From the NCBI GenBank assembly GCA_016713335.1, contig JADJPH010000011.1, positions 62,001 to 126,000 of the forward strand: a stretch of 64,000 nucleotides of DNA, given 5' to 3'. Each line of letters begins with the position of its first letter. The stretch's first letter is position 1. The position numbers and the translations under genes are program-made. The notes under the pieces were generated by a model. The model was not told the origin of the DNA. It saw nothing but the letters and a program-made list of their open reading frames with translations, and made no database searches. This document shows, piece by piece, positions 17,796-26,232 of the stretch. The stretch is from Candidatus Fredericiella danica (lineage in GTDB: Bacteria; Chloroflexota; Anaerolineae; Caldilineales; Caldilineaceae).

Positions 17796-18892
17796 TGTTG
17801 GCGAAGATTAACTGGCGCGAGATCATACGGCTGGTCCTGGTCGTCATCGTGGCGTTGGCCATCGGCTTCGTCATCACCTTCTTCACCAGCGATGAGCCGG
17901 TCAAGGCGTTCTGGACCCTGCTCACCGGACCGCTACCCCAGTTCTCACTTGAAGGCGGTCTGCATATCACCAACCTGAATCGCTTCGGCAACTGGATCGA
18001 AGACAGTATCACGCTGGTGCTGCTCGGTCTGTCGGTGGCGATCGTCTTTCGTGCCAAACAGTTCAGTCTGGGCGCCGAAGGCCAGTTGCTGCTGGGTGCA
18101 CTGGCAGGCGGCATCGTCGCCCTTTACATCCCGGCCCCGCCGGGCATCCATCTGCTCCTGGTGCTGTTGGCCGCCGCGGCCGCAGGCTTTCTCTGGGGCT
18201 TCATTCCAGGTCTGCTGAAGGCTTATCTCAACGTCGATGAGATCGTCAGTACGCTGATGCTCAACGTGATCGCCGCGCAGATCTATCAATTGGCGCTGGT
18301 GCAATGGCTGCGCGACGTATCGAGCGGCTCCGTTTCCACGCCCTTTTTTCCAGACAGTGCTACGTTGCCGCTCTTAGTCCCTGGCACGCGCATCACTGCG
18401 GGGCTGCTGCTTGCGCTTGGCGCGGTGGCCGCAGTCTGGTGGCTGATGAACCGGACCCCCTACGGTTATGAACTCAAGGTGCTGGGCAGCAACCGCAGAT
18501 TTGCCGAGTATGCGGGCGTCAACACCAAACGGGTGATTGCCAGCAGCATGGGCATCAGCGGTATCCTGGCCGGTCTGGCCGGTGCGCATATTTCGCAGGG
18601 GCTGCTAAAGCGTCTGACCCTGAACCTGTCGCCGGGGATTGGCTTTGAAGGCATCGTCGTCGCGTTGCTGGCGCGCAATGACCCCATCGGCGTACTCATT
18701 ACCGGGCTTTTCTATGGCTACCTGCGTACGGGCGGCCAGATCATGGAGCGCTCCACCGATGTCACACGTGAGGTGGTGTTGATCATCCAGGCCGTGATTA
18801 TCCTGCTGGTAACGGCAGAGCGGCTCTTCCCTGCTTTCCTGGCGTGGCGAGCGCGCCGGCTGCTCGAAGAGAACGGTGAGGCGGAAGCATGA
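17795..18892 (+). CDS. Nucleoside/simple-sugar ABC transporter permease 1
   Basis: Inner-membrane permease of the BPD_transp_2 family that pairs with BMP-type binding proteins (NupP/YufP-like). The 365 residues have about ten hydrophobic segments; SLGAEGQLLLGALAGG and KAYLNVDEIVSTLMLN are recognised features of the larger permease, and GFEGIVVALLARNDPIGVL marks the conserved C-terminal part. It starts within the stop codon of the ATPase gene. Confidence 0.9.
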   Translation: MLAKINWREIIRLVLVVIVALAIGFVITFFTSDEPVKAFWTLLTGPLPQFSLEGGLHITNLNRFGNWIEDSITLVLLGLSVAIVFRAKQFSLGAEGQLLLGALAGGIVALYIPAPPGIHLLLVLLAAAAAGFLWGFIPGLLKAYLNVDEIVSTLMLNVIAAQIYQLALVQWLRDVSSGSVSTPFFPDSATLPLLVPGTRITAGLLLALGAVAAVWWLMNRTPYGYELKVLGSNRRFAEYAGVNTKRVIASSMGISGILAGLAGAHISQGLLKRLTLNLSPGIGFEGIVVALLARNDPIGVLITGLFYGYLRTGGQIMERSTDVTREVVLIIQAVIILLVTAERLFPAFLAWRARRLLEENGEAEA

Positions 18893-18916
18893 TGGCTGCA
18901 AAAGTGAGCAAACAAC

Positions 18917-19912
18917 ATGTCGCTTGATGTCGTGCTGAGCAGCATCTTCTCGGTGGCGTTCATCGCCACCATCATCCGCATCGCCACGCCGCTGCTGCTG
19001 CCGGCGCTGGGCGGTCTGATCTCCGACCTGGGTGGCGTCATCAACATCGCGCTGGAAGGACAGATGTTGATCGCCGCATTCACCGGGGTGGTCGTCAGCG
19101 CCTATCTGCCGCAATGGTTTCCCGGCTGGCCGGTCTGGAGTTACGCCTTGCTGAGCGGGCTGGCCGGCATCCTTGCTGCGCTGGCACTCTCCTGGCTGAT
19201 TGCCTTTTTCCACCTCGAATTGCGCACGGACATCATTTTGACCGGGCTTGCCATCAATATTTTGGCGGCCGGCGTCACCGTCTTCATCCTATTCGTGCTG
19301 ACCGGTGACAAGGGCAGCACCTCACAACTGGCCAGCCTCGCCATCCCCAACCTATTCATTCCCTTCGTCAACACGATCCCCCTGCTGGGAACACTGCTCA
19401 ACGGCGCTAATGGTGACGGCTACAACCTGCTCTCGTACGCCGCGATTCTGCTGGTGCCGGTCGTGAGCCTCTTCCTCTACAAGACGCGCGCCGGCATCCA
19501 TCTTCGCGCCGCCGGTGAGAATGGACCGGCCGCAGGGGCGGCGGGCATCAACACGCGCCGCACGCAGTACCTGGCGCTTTATCTGAGCGGCATCCTGGCG
19601 GCGTTGGGTGGTCTCTACCTCAGCATGGGTTACCTCACCATTTTCCAGGCCAACATGACCGCCGGCCGCGGCTTTATCGCATTGGCAATCGTCAATCTCG
19701 GCAACCGCAAGCCACTTGGCGTATTGATCGCCGCGCTGGTCTTTGGTGCAGCGACCGCGTTGGGCGCCCAATTGGGGACGCTGGATGTGCCGCCACAGTT
19801 GATCGAGATGATTCCACCCACCATTACGATTGTTGCGCTCGTCATCTATCAAGCCCGCCGCAAAGCAAAAATCGCTGCAAATGCACGCCGCTTCCAGGTC
19901 GAAAGCAACTGA
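18917..19912 (+). CDS. Nucleoside/simple-sugar ABC transporter permease 2
   Basis: Second permease of the importer (NupQ/YufQ-like), 331 residues, about nine membrane segments. It contains GLISDLGGVINIALEGQML, the family motif near the N terminus, LAINILAAGVTVFIL and RGFIALAIVNLGNRKPLGV near the C terminus. It begins 24 bases after permease 1. The heteromeric permease pair is the usual arrangement for BMP-dependent systems. Confidence 0.9.
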   Translation: MSLDVVLSSIFSVAFIATIIRIATPLLLPALGGLISDLGGVINIALEGQMLIAAFTGVVVSAYLPQWFPGWPVWSYALLSGLAGILAALALSWLIAFFHLELRTDIILTGLAINILAAGVTVFILFVLTGDKGSTSQLASLAIPNLFIPFVNTIPLLGTLLNGANGDGYNLLSYAAILLVPVVSLFLYKTRAGIHLRAAGENGPAAGAAGINTRRTQYLALYLSGILAALGGLYLSMGYLTIFQANMTAGRGFIALAIVNLGNRKPLGVLIAALVFGAATALGAQLGTLDVPPQLIEMIPPTITIVALVIYQARRKAKIAANARRFQVESN

Positions 19913-19942
19913 CCGCCCGGGCAACAGGAAAGGATCCGCTCG

Positions 19943-20872
19943 ATGCCTCGCCACTTTATCATCGATACTGACACCGCGTCCGATGACGCCGTTGCGCTCA
20001 TCATGGCCCTGCAATGGCCGGACGTGGAGGTGGACGCCATTCTGGTTACCTATGGCAATCTGCCGGTCACTACGGGCAGCACCAATGCGCGCTACACAGT
20101 AGAACTGTGTGGCAAAGCGACGCCGGTGTATGAAGGCTGTGTCAAACCGCTGTTGCGCGACGTGGCGCATGCGGAGGAGTATCATGGACCGGAAGGGATG
20201 GGGATCCTTGGCCGGCTCTTTCCCAAGCGCCCGGCAGCGGAAGGACACGCCGTACCTGAACTGATTCGCCGGTGCCAGGCGGCTCCAGGTGAAATCACGC
20301 TGGTCACGCTGGGGCCACTCACCAACATTGCGGCGGCGCTGATGATCGAACCCCGCCTGGCCGAATGGGTGAAGCAATGTTACGTCATGGGCGGTGCGGC
20401 CAACTGTGTCGGCAACGTCACACCCGGCGCTGAATTCAACATCTGGTGCGATCCCGAGGCTGCGCGTATCGTCTTCCACTCCGGCATGTCCATCCTGATG
20501 GTCGGTTGGGAGATCAGTCGTTTTGACGCCGTGATTTCGGAACAGGAAATGCAGGAGATCAAGGCGTTTGGCACCGACCGCGCCCGCTTCACCTTCGACT
20601 GCAACGCCCGGGCGCTCCAGTATGGTGTCGAGTTCCAGGCGGCGCGCGGGCTGATGTTGCCGGACCCTATTACGGTCGCCATCGCCATTGACCCATCGCT
20701 GTGCACGCGGCGCAGTTGGCACTATGTCGACGTCGCCTGTGCGGAGGAACTGACGCGCGGTATGACGGTCGTCGACGAACTCTCTGTCACGGGCAAGCGA
20801 CCCAACATCGAAGTGTGCTGGGCGATCGACGCACCCCGCTGGAAAAAAATGTTGTACGCGACCCTTCGTTAA
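19943..20872 (+). CDS. Nucleoside hydrolase (inosine/uridine-preferring type)
   Basis: Cleaves the N-glycosidic bond of ribonucleosides to ribose and free base. The calcium- and ribose-binding N terminus reads DTDTASDDAVAL, a variant of the DTDxGxDDA signature; LGPLTNIAAAL and EFNIWCDPEAARIVF are further family motifs. Length 309 is normal for the family. It lies 30 bases after the second permease and seven before the PfkB kinase, giving a logical route: import nucleoside, hydrolyse it, phosphorylate the sugar. Base preference cannot be read from the sequence. Confidence 0.92.
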   Translation: MPRHFIIDTDTASDDAVALIMALQWPDVEVDAILVTYGNLPVTTGSTNARYTVELCGKATPVYEGCVKPLLRDVAHAEEYHGPEGMGILGRLFPKRPAAEGHAVPELIRRCQAAPGEITLVTLGPLTNIAAALMIEPRLAEWVKQCYVMGGAANCVGNVTPGAEFNIWCDPEAARIVFHSGMSILMVGWEISRFDAVISEQEMQEIKAFGTDRARFTFDCNARALQYGVEFQAARGLMLPDPITVAIAIDPSLCTRRSWHYVDVACAEELTRGMTVVDELSVTGKRPNIEVCWAIDAPRWKKMLYATLR

Positions 20873-20879
20873 GCGATTC

Positions 20880-21584
20880 ATGGTTGCATACTTCACCTCA
20901 TCCATCATCATCGACGACATCGTTATGCCCGATGGCCGCACTGCGCTGGGCATGCTTGGCGGCGGCGGGCCGCAGTCGGCCTTTGGCATGCGGCTATGGA
21001 CGCAGCAGCCGATTGGCTTGTGTGGCGGCATCGGGCCGGATTTCCCGCCGGCGGCGCAGGCCTGGCTCGCCGCCCTCGAAATCGACACCACAGGCGTGCG
21101 CGTTGACCCGGTTGCGCCGACGCCACGGGCGTGGCAGGTGATGGAGTGGGATGGGCGTCGGACCCAGGTCTGGCGTACACCAAACGCGGCGACTTCGCAT
21201 CACCTGGCGTTGCGGCCGGACCTGGTGCCGGCCCCTTACTGGCAGGCCCGTGGCTTCCATGGCGGCGTTCACCCGGAACACCCCAATCTTGCACTCCTCC
21301 AGGCGCTGCGTGGCGCGGGCATCTGCGTCTGCCTGGAGCCTTTTAGAGCAGCAGCCCAGCCACTTTCGGACGCGGCAGTGCGTGAACTGGTGACACATTG
21401 CGACCTCTTTTCGCCAAACCTGAGCGAGGCGGCCTCGCTCGTTGGACCCGGCGATCCGGATGTGCTGGCAATGCGGTTGCTTGATGCAGGCGCGCCGCGG
21501 GTGGCGCTGCGCATGGGGCAAGAGGGGCGCTCCTGCGGTGCGCCGCCGGCGATGAACGGTTCTGGATCCCAGCGGTGCAAGTAA
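20880..21584 (+). CDS. PfkB-family sugar kinase, 5' fragment (frameshifted)
   Basis: N-terminal two thirds of a ribokinase-like PfkB kinase, expected to phosphorylate ribose or a related sugar released by the preceding hydrolase. Visible are SSIIIDDIVMPDG and LGGGGPQSAFGMRLW (substrate lid and signature 1 region) and FSPNLSEAASL. The frame is lost in ggggcgc near 21530; one extra G gives GALLRCAAGDERFW and leads directly into the next piece. Starts seven bases after the nucleoside hydrolase. Confidence 0.8.
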   Translation: MVAYFTSSIIIDDIVMPDGRTALGMLGGGGPQSAFGMRLWTQQPIGLCGGIGPDFPPAAQAWLAALEIDTTGVRVDPVAPTPRAWQVMEWDGRRTQVWRTPNAATSHHLALRPDLVPAPYWQARGFHGGVHPEHPNLALLQALRGAGICVCLEPFRAAAQPLSDAAVRELVTHCDLFSPNLSEAASLVGPGDPDVLAMRLLDAGAPRVALRMGQEGRSCGAPPAMNGSGSQRCK

Positions 21585-21856
21585 ACGTGGTGGACCCGGT
21601 TGGGGCGGGAAACGCCTATTGTGGTGCGCTCTTGGTCGGGTGGTTGGAGACCCAGAGCCTCCTAAGTCGCGGGGCAATACGCCTCCGTCGCCGCAAGTTT
21701 CCTCATCGAACAGGTGGGCCTCCCAGCGTGGCATTCAAGGCTTACCCGCCTGAAGCCCGGCGCGACTCCAGGTTGGCTTCTGAGGCGAGAGGAGAAAAGA
21801 TCAACGCGGAGACGCGGAGAAGAACGGAGAGGACGCGGAGAGGCGTCAAGCGATAG
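21575..21856 (+). CDS. PfkB-family sugar kinase, 3' fragment
   Basis: Holds PfkB signature 2 as VVDPVGAGNAYCGALLVGW. The usual catalytic Asp of GAGD is Asn here, a form seen in some PfkB relatives. A second frameshift follows near 21680: the adjoining frame reads ASVAASFLIEQVGLPAW, the expected last helix. The reading to 21856 runs into an interspersed repeat (EKINAETRRRTE) and is unlikely to be genuine protein, so the real stop is uncertain. Confidence 0.65.
   Translation: MQVNVVDPVGAGNAYCGALLVGWLETQSLLSRGAIRLRRRKFPHRTGGPPSVAFKAYPPEARRDSRLASEARGEKINAETRRRTERTRRGVKR
21791..21845. repeat. Interspersed cgcggagacgcggag repeat, single arm
   Basis: Copy of the ggagaaaagatcaacgcgg-type repeat; others, forming inverted pairs, are at 38125-38224 and 41977-42146. 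It lies at the 3' end of the PfkB gene. Confidence 0.7.
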
Positions 21857-21900
21857 GAAACGAACGTCCCGGCCAAGTCTGGCCGGGACGTTCGTTTCCT
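21855..21900. terminator. Perfect 21-bp inverted repeat, likely bidirectional terminator
   Basis: Arms of 21 bases pair without mismatch around a four-base loop (agtc). It sits between the convergent nucleoside operon and the zinc-ribbon gene. The outer bases give tttcct on either strand instead of a long T tract. Confidence 0.75.
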
Positions 21901-21941
21901 GCAGGTTTGACTGACGCACGGTCAGTTTCTGTAGCGGATCC

Positions 21942-22145
21942 TCAACCACCGCCGGTGGAACAGTTGTCACCACTGGACACACTGCCGCCCCCGGCGCTGC
22001 CTTTCATGCCAAAGGTCGAGAACTTCTTGCTGACCTGCCCGCTTTCACACTTTGGACACAGGATCAGTTCCTGCGACGCCGAACTGCGAACCAGGTATTC
22101 AAACGACGATCCACAATCAGAACATACAAATTCATACAAAGGCAT
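21942..22145 (-). CDS. FmdB-type zinc-ribbon protein
   Basis: A 67-residue protein with the FmdB zinc ribbon: MPLYEFVCSDCGSSFEYLV, then LILCPKCESGQVSKKFSTFG, supplying two CxxC pairs. A Gly/Ser-rich tail with one extra Cys follows. FmdB was named as a possible formamidase regulator, but most members are uncharacterised. The ATG at 22145 fits the universal MPxYEF start, with GGAG nine bases upstream; the longer frame to 22196 adds unlike sequence. It lies just downstream of the rhodanese gene in the same direction. Confidence 0.85.
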   Translation of the reverse strand: MPLYEFVCSDCGSSFEYLVRSSASQELILCPKCESGQVSKKFSTFGMKGSAGGGSVSSGDNCSTGGG

Positions 22146-22224
22146 TGCGATACTCCAGTCGGAATTGGTGCATGAGCTACTGATGCTTAGATGCACAAGC
22201 CGGCTATTGGTTACAAAGTAGGTT

Positions 22225-22584
22225 TTACTTTTTCTTCACCGCATACCCCTGGCGCGACCAACTTGAGATGCCGCCCAGGTCGTAGACTTCGGTGTAGCCG
22301 GTCTGGAGCAGCATATTGGCTGCGGAGCCGCTGCGGCTGCCGCTGGCGCAATAGATTATCACCGGTTTGTCTTTCGGAATCTTGTTCAGCTTGCCGTTCA
22401 ACTCCTGTAGCGGAATATTGATGGCGCCGGGAATATAGCCGCTTGCGAATTCGCCGGCTGTGCGTACGTCGATGAGCGTATGCGCCTCTTTGCCATCGAT
22501 GAACCGGGTCTTGTATTCCACCGGCTGGATGACAGGATGCCCAGGGGCGCCAAGCCCGCCAAATAAGCGTGAAAGAAAACTCAT
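22225..22584 (-). CDS. Rhodanese-like sulfurtransferase domain protein
   Basis: Single rhodanese domain of 119 residues. The active-site loop is IIYCASGSRSG with the catalytic Cys in place, and the front CH2-type motif reads LIDVRTAGEFASGYIPGA. A hydrophobic/basic N terminus (MSFLSRLFGGLG) precedes it; no convincing signal peptide. Such proteins carry sulfane sulfur as a persulfide, but the acceptor is unknown. It is likely co-transcribed with the zinc-ribbon gene 79 bases downstream. Confidence 0.9.
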   Translation of the reverse strand: MSFLSRLFGGLGAPGHPVIQPVEYKTRFIDGKEAHTLIDVRTAGEFASGYIPGAINIPLQELNGKLNKIPKDKPVIIYCASGSRSGSAANMLLQTGYTEVYDLGGISSWSRQGYAVKKK

Positions 22585-22596
22585 GGGTTGATTGCT

Positions 22597-22633
22597 CCGT
22601 ATCTTGTATTGCGTATTGCGTATTCGGTACGCG
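22597..22633. repeat. Degenerate CGTATT-type interspersed repeat
   Basis: Reads cgtatcttgtattgcgtat and tgcgtattcgg in tandem, directly upstream of the rhodanese gene. Same family as 5811-5845, 40099-40152 and 54185-54262. Confidence 0.6.
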
Positions 22634-22791
22634 TTTCAAGCATTTTACTGCGTAGAGGCCAATTGTGAGATGTTGCAGAGTGCGGATCACGCAATATGCA
22701 ATACCCCCACTTGCGCGCGACGCATTCCTTCTCTATGCTTGTATGGCACGTTCGCACGGCCTCTACTAGTCAGCAAAAAAGGAAAAACCTC

Positions 22792-24288
22792 ATGCTGAAG
22801 CTTCGAGTTCACCTGGTTGGTCTGCTGTTGTGTGCAGTTGCGGCTGTAATAGGTGGCGCTGGGACGGCGCGCGCCGAAGACGAACTTCCGCTCGCCTATA
22901 CGTTGCTTGGCCCAGCGGGCGTAGTGGCGAGGGTGATCACAGACCAGGACACTTGTCCAATGCTCACGGTTGACGGCCAACCGCTGGCGATGGCGGTGCG
23001 TGCACAGCCGTCGGACGCTTTTCCCGTTCTGGTCTGCGACGCTACAGTGCCGGCCGCAGCGCAGGTGCTGTCGCTTGAGGGGAACAGACTCCCCCTGCCG
23101 GTGATGGAGCCGGCGCGCATCAGCATTGTCGGCGACACCGGGTGCCGCATCAAAGGGAGCAAGGTGCAGGCGTGCAATGATCCCGCGCAGTGGCCCTGGG
23201 CGCAACTGGCGGCCAGCGCTGCCGGCAGCAACCCTGAACTGGTGATCCATGTGGGCGACTACGTCTACCGCGAAACCGCCTGCCCCGACGGCGATGAGGG
23301 GTGTGCAGGAAGCCCCTACGGCGACAACTGGGAGACCTGGTGGGTGGATATGATGGCGCCTGCGCGGCCACTGCTCGAAGCTGCGCCATGGGTGGTGGTG
23401 CGCGGCAACCATGAGGACTGTGCGCGCATGGGCAATGGGTATTTCCTGTTGATGGACCCACGACCGTTGCCGGCAAGTTGCCCCGACTATTCAGACGTCT
23501 ATACGATTGATTCGATGTCTCCGCAGTTGCTCATCATGGACAACTCAGCAGCCGATGACTACAACATCGATGCGGACCAACTGGCCGCGTATGGGCCGCA
23601 ACTTGAGCAGATCGACGCTGCCGCCAAAGAGGGCGCCTGGTTCCTGCTCCATGACCCGATGTATGTTTTTGGCCATCTTGGCGAGCAGGATGGGAAGGAG
23701 CAGTTGTTCATCGACCAGTTGATGTTACAGCAGGCGTCCAACAACCAGTTCTCGCCAGCCATCTCACTGTTCCTGTCCGGCCACGTCCATCTGTTGCAGA
23801 TCTTGTCATTTGGCGAGGAGCGCCCGGCGCAATTGGTCGTGGGTCACAGTGGCACGCAACTGGACTCACCGGTGACGACGCCGCTAGCGGGACAGGAGAT
23901 CGGCGGCATGCCGGTTGCGTTTGGGGTGTCGGATAGTAGTTTTGGGTATGTGACGGCAACGCGGGCAGCCGGTGGGTGGGACATGATCCCGCGCAACGTC
24001 GCGGGTGCTGCAACCGGCGCGTGCACATTGCGCAGCCGCGAGTTGAACTGCGAGGGGCTGAAGGGTGACGCGGTTGCGGCGCCGGAAGTTGCTACGAGCG
24101 CCGCGACACCAACGCCGGCCGCGACACCGGAAGTCGACGCTGCCGCAACGCCGGCCGCGCTGCCGACAACTGGAGGTGAGCCTGGCGGGTGGGCCGCGGT
24201 TGCGATGGCAATGCTCATGCTATTGGGGCTGGCAGTCACAGACAAACTGAGCCACGCACGTGTCCATCAGAGCCGCGAACGTGAGTAA
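22792..24288 (+). CDS. Secreted metallophosphoesterase with LPXTG-like C terminus
   Basis: A 498-residue exported calcineurin-like phosphoesterase. A signal peptide (residues 1-28, ending GTARAED) is followed by a small beta domain and then the metal-binding motifs in order: GDTGCR, HVGDYVYRE, VVRGNHEDC and LSGHVHLLQ, with LLHDPMYV between. After an Ala/Thr/Pro-rich linker (24080-24165) comes LPTTGGEP, a hydrophobic helix and a basic tail, the layout of a sortase substrate. The last residues QSRERE are encoded by an interspersed repeat. The ATG at 22792 begins the signal peptide with aaaagg upstream. Substrate unknown. No sortase gene is in the window. Confidence 0.87.
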   Translation: MLKLRVHLVGLLLCAVAAVIGGAGTARAEDELPLAYTLLGPAGVVARVITDQDTCPMLTVDGQPLAMAVRAQPSDAFPVLVCDATVPAAAQVLSLEGNRLPLPVMEPARISIVGDTGCRIKGSKVQACNDPAQWPWAQLAASAAGSNPELVIHVGDYVYRETACPDGDEGCAGSPYGDNWETWWVDMMAPARPLLEAAPWVVVRGNHEDCARMGNGYFLLMDPRPLPASCPDYSDVYTIDSMSPQLLIMDNSAADDYNIDADQLAAYGPQLEQIDAAAKEGAWFLLHDPMYVFGHLGEQDGKEQLFIDQLMLQQASNNQFSPAISLFLSGHVHLLQILSFGEERPAQLVVGHSGTQLDSPVTTPLAGQEIGGMPVAFGVSDSSFGYVTATRAAGGWDMIPRNVAGAATGACTLRSRELNCEGLKGDAVAAPEVATSAATPTPAATPEVDAAATPAALPTTGGEPGGWAAVAMAMLMLLGLAVTDKLSHARVHQSRERE

Positions 24289-24640
24289 GTGGTTAGCCAG
24301 GCCAAAGCCGCGGCCGTCTGAATCACGGATGACACGGATTGCGTGGATTGCACGGACGCTTGGGCCTCGGCTGGGCGCTCACCACCCTGACGGGATGGTG
24401 CTCTGACAGAGGCGCGGGGACATGCGGCAAACAGCGCCGGACGTAAGGAGCGGTTGGGTGTGATTGACGGGGCACCACCCTGGGGAGGTGCTCGACAGAG
24501 GCAAGCTGACAGGTGCCCTGACAGATGGCGCATGTGACAAACAGAGCCGCGAACGTGAGCGAGCGGTTGGTGCGTGAGTGACGCGGCGGGGGGACGGGGG
24601 ATCACCACCCTGACGGGATGGTGCTCTGATTGTCACGCAC
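24267..24640. repeat. Repeat-rich intergenic region
   Basis: Copies of a repeat containing agagccgcgaacgtgag are at 24267-24295 and 24542-24571; a third, inverted, is at 34399-34426. Three hairpins of the form caccaccc...gggatggtg lie at 24380-24400, 24473-24490 (shortened) and 24603-24623, two of them followed by ctctga. No ORF here looks genuine. The stretch to 24695 holds only the leader of the FAD oxidoreductase. Confidence 0.65.
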
Positions 24641-24695
24641 GTGTATTGCAGTACCCGTTAACGAACAAACTGGTCATGATCGAAGGATGTGTCTG

Positions 24696-24959
24696 ATGTC
24701 TTCGTTAAGTGCCGACGTTGTGATTTGTGGGGCCGGGATCGCCGGCATTGCAGCCGCCTATCATTTGACGGTCAAACAGGGGCTGCGCGATGTGCTGCTC
24801 GTCGATCCGCTCCCGCCGCTCTCGCTGACCAGCGACAAATCAACCGAGGCCTATCGCAATTGGTGGCCCGGCCCCGATGACGCGATGCTGCGCTTCATGA
24901 ACCGCAGCATCGATCTACTGGAGAACTGGATACAGAATCCGATCACCGGCTCCGGTTGA
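24696..24959 (+). CDS. FAD-dependent amino-acid oxidoreductase (DAO family), 5' fragment
   Basis: N-terminal 87 residues of a DadA/sarcosine-oxidase-like flavoprotein. The FAD-binding Rossmann motif is VVICGAGIAGIAAAYHL, followed by VDPLPPLSLTSDKSTEAYRN. The frame is lost at ggctccggttga; one missing base leads into LNRRGYLYATG. AAGGA stands upstream of the ATG at 24696. Confidence 0.82.
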   Translation: MSSLSADVVICGAGIAGIAAAYHLTVKQGLRDVLLVDPLPPLSLTSDKSTEAYRNWWPGPDDAMLRFMNRSIDLLENWIQNPITGSG

Positions 24960-26083
24960 ACCGCCGCGGCTATCTTTATGCCACCGGCAATCCTGCCGCT
25001 ATCCCTGCCTTTGTGCAGAGCGCCAAGGTGGCGGAGCGCCTTGGCGCAGGTCCCCTACGGGTGTATGCCGGGGCGCCAGGGGAGCAACCGTATGTGCCAG
25101 GCAACGCCGAAGACTGGCACGACCAGCCCACAGGCGCCGATCTCTTCCTCGACGCGGCCCTGATCCAGAAGCATTTCCCGTACTTGACCAGGGATGCCAT
25201 TGCCGTGCTGCACGCGCGGCGCTGCGGCTGGTTCAGCGGCCAGCAACTCGGAATGTACCTACTGGAACAGGCCAAAGCGCACGGCGCACGGTTGATCACC
25301 GGCACGGTAACCGGGGTCGACGTCATAGATGGGCGGGTGGCGGGCGTGCAGGTGGCGGGTGACACAGGATCTCACACGATTGCCACCCCCAGGTTTGTCA
25401 ACGCAGCCGGTCCACTGGTTGCTGAGGTGGGCGCCTTGCTCGGCCTGGACATGCCGGTCTTCTCAGAGTTGCATCGCAAGATCGCGGTCGAGGACCGGCT
25501 TGGCCTCATCCCGCGCGACGCACCGCTGGTGATCTGGGAAGATGAACAGCTTCTGCCGTGGCGTGACGAAGAGCGTGAGGCGCTGGCGGAGAGCGAGGAA
25601 ACAAAGCATCTCTTGGCGCCATTCCCCGGCGGCGTACATTTTAGACCTGAGGGTGGGCACGGCGCGCAGACGCTGCTGATGCTCTGGGCCTACCACCTGG
25701 AACCTGTGCCTCCGCTGTTTCCGCTCCCGATTGACCCCGAGTTCAGCGAGACGGTGCTGCGCGGCATGACGACATTGGCGCCCGGACTAACCGCCTATCT
25801 CGATAAATTGCCCAAGGCCTGGGTGGATGGCGGGTACTATACCAAGACCCGCGAGAATCGCCCCCTGATCGGCCCGCTGCCGGTCGAGGGTGCATATATC
25901 CTTGCGGCGCTGTCCGGCTATGGGCTGATGGCCGCGTGTGCGGGCGGAGAACTGCTGGCCGCGCACGTGTGCGGTATCCCACTGCCGGACTATGCCACTG
26001 CCTTTCTCCCGAACCGATATGAAGATCCGGAGTATCGGAAGAAGGTGGATGCGTGGGGAGGGACGGGGCAAGTTATAGGGTGA
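24956..26083 (+). CDS. FAD-dependent amino-acid oxidoreductase (DAO family), 3' fragment
   Basis: Remainder of the flavoprotein: NRRGYLYATGNP, RCGWFSGQQLGMYLLEQA, the second FAD-contacting strand RFVNAAGPLVAEVGALLGL, and the C-terminal GGYYTKTRENRPLIGPLP plus AALSGYGLMAACAGGELLA motif that closes around FAD. Together about 460 residues, a normal length. The enzyme would oxidise an amine or amino acid; substrate unknown and no linked dehydrogenase subunit nearby. Confidence 0.83.
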   Translation: MNRRGYLYATGNPAAIPAFVQSAKVAERLGAGPLRVYAGAPGEQPYVPGNAEDWHDQPTGADLFLDAALIQKHFPYLTRDAIAVLHARRCGWFSGQQLGMYLLEQAKAHGARLITGTVTGVDVIDGRVAGVQVAGDTGSHTIATPRFVNAAGPLVAEVGALLGLDMPVFSELHRKIAVEDRLGLIPRDAPLVIWEDEQLLPWRDEEREALAESEETKHLLAPFPGGVHFRPEGGHGAQTLLMLWAYHLEPVPPLFPLPIDPEFSETVLRGMTTLAPGLTAYLDKLPKAWVDGGYYTKTRENRPLIGPLPVEGAYILAALSGYGLMAACAGGELLAAHVCGIPLPDYATAFLPNRYEDPEYRKKVDAWGGTGQVIG

Positions 26084-26232
26084 GGCGGGGTTGTCCTGGC
26101 ATGGCGCGCTGCGCGTCGATTGTTGTCGGCAATAGCACCGGTGGTCTTCGCCCACCAGTTGGGGTTTGGGAACTGGTGGTCATGATAGCACGAACGTGCG
26201 GGGCGAGGGAAGGAGGATTGCGCCGCTCCCCA

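Noticed and set aside
19352..21091. 579-codon open frame on the minus strand
   Set aside because: It lies opposite the second permease, the nucleoside hydrolase and the PfkB gene, all with clear motifs. Its translation is arginine/histidine-rich and shows no domain; it is a GC-bias shadow.
24289..24640. Short minus-strand ORFs (for example around 24267-24636)
   Set aside because: Their translations consist of repeat-encoded strings such as LAHVRGSVC and have no ribosome site or homology that I recognise.
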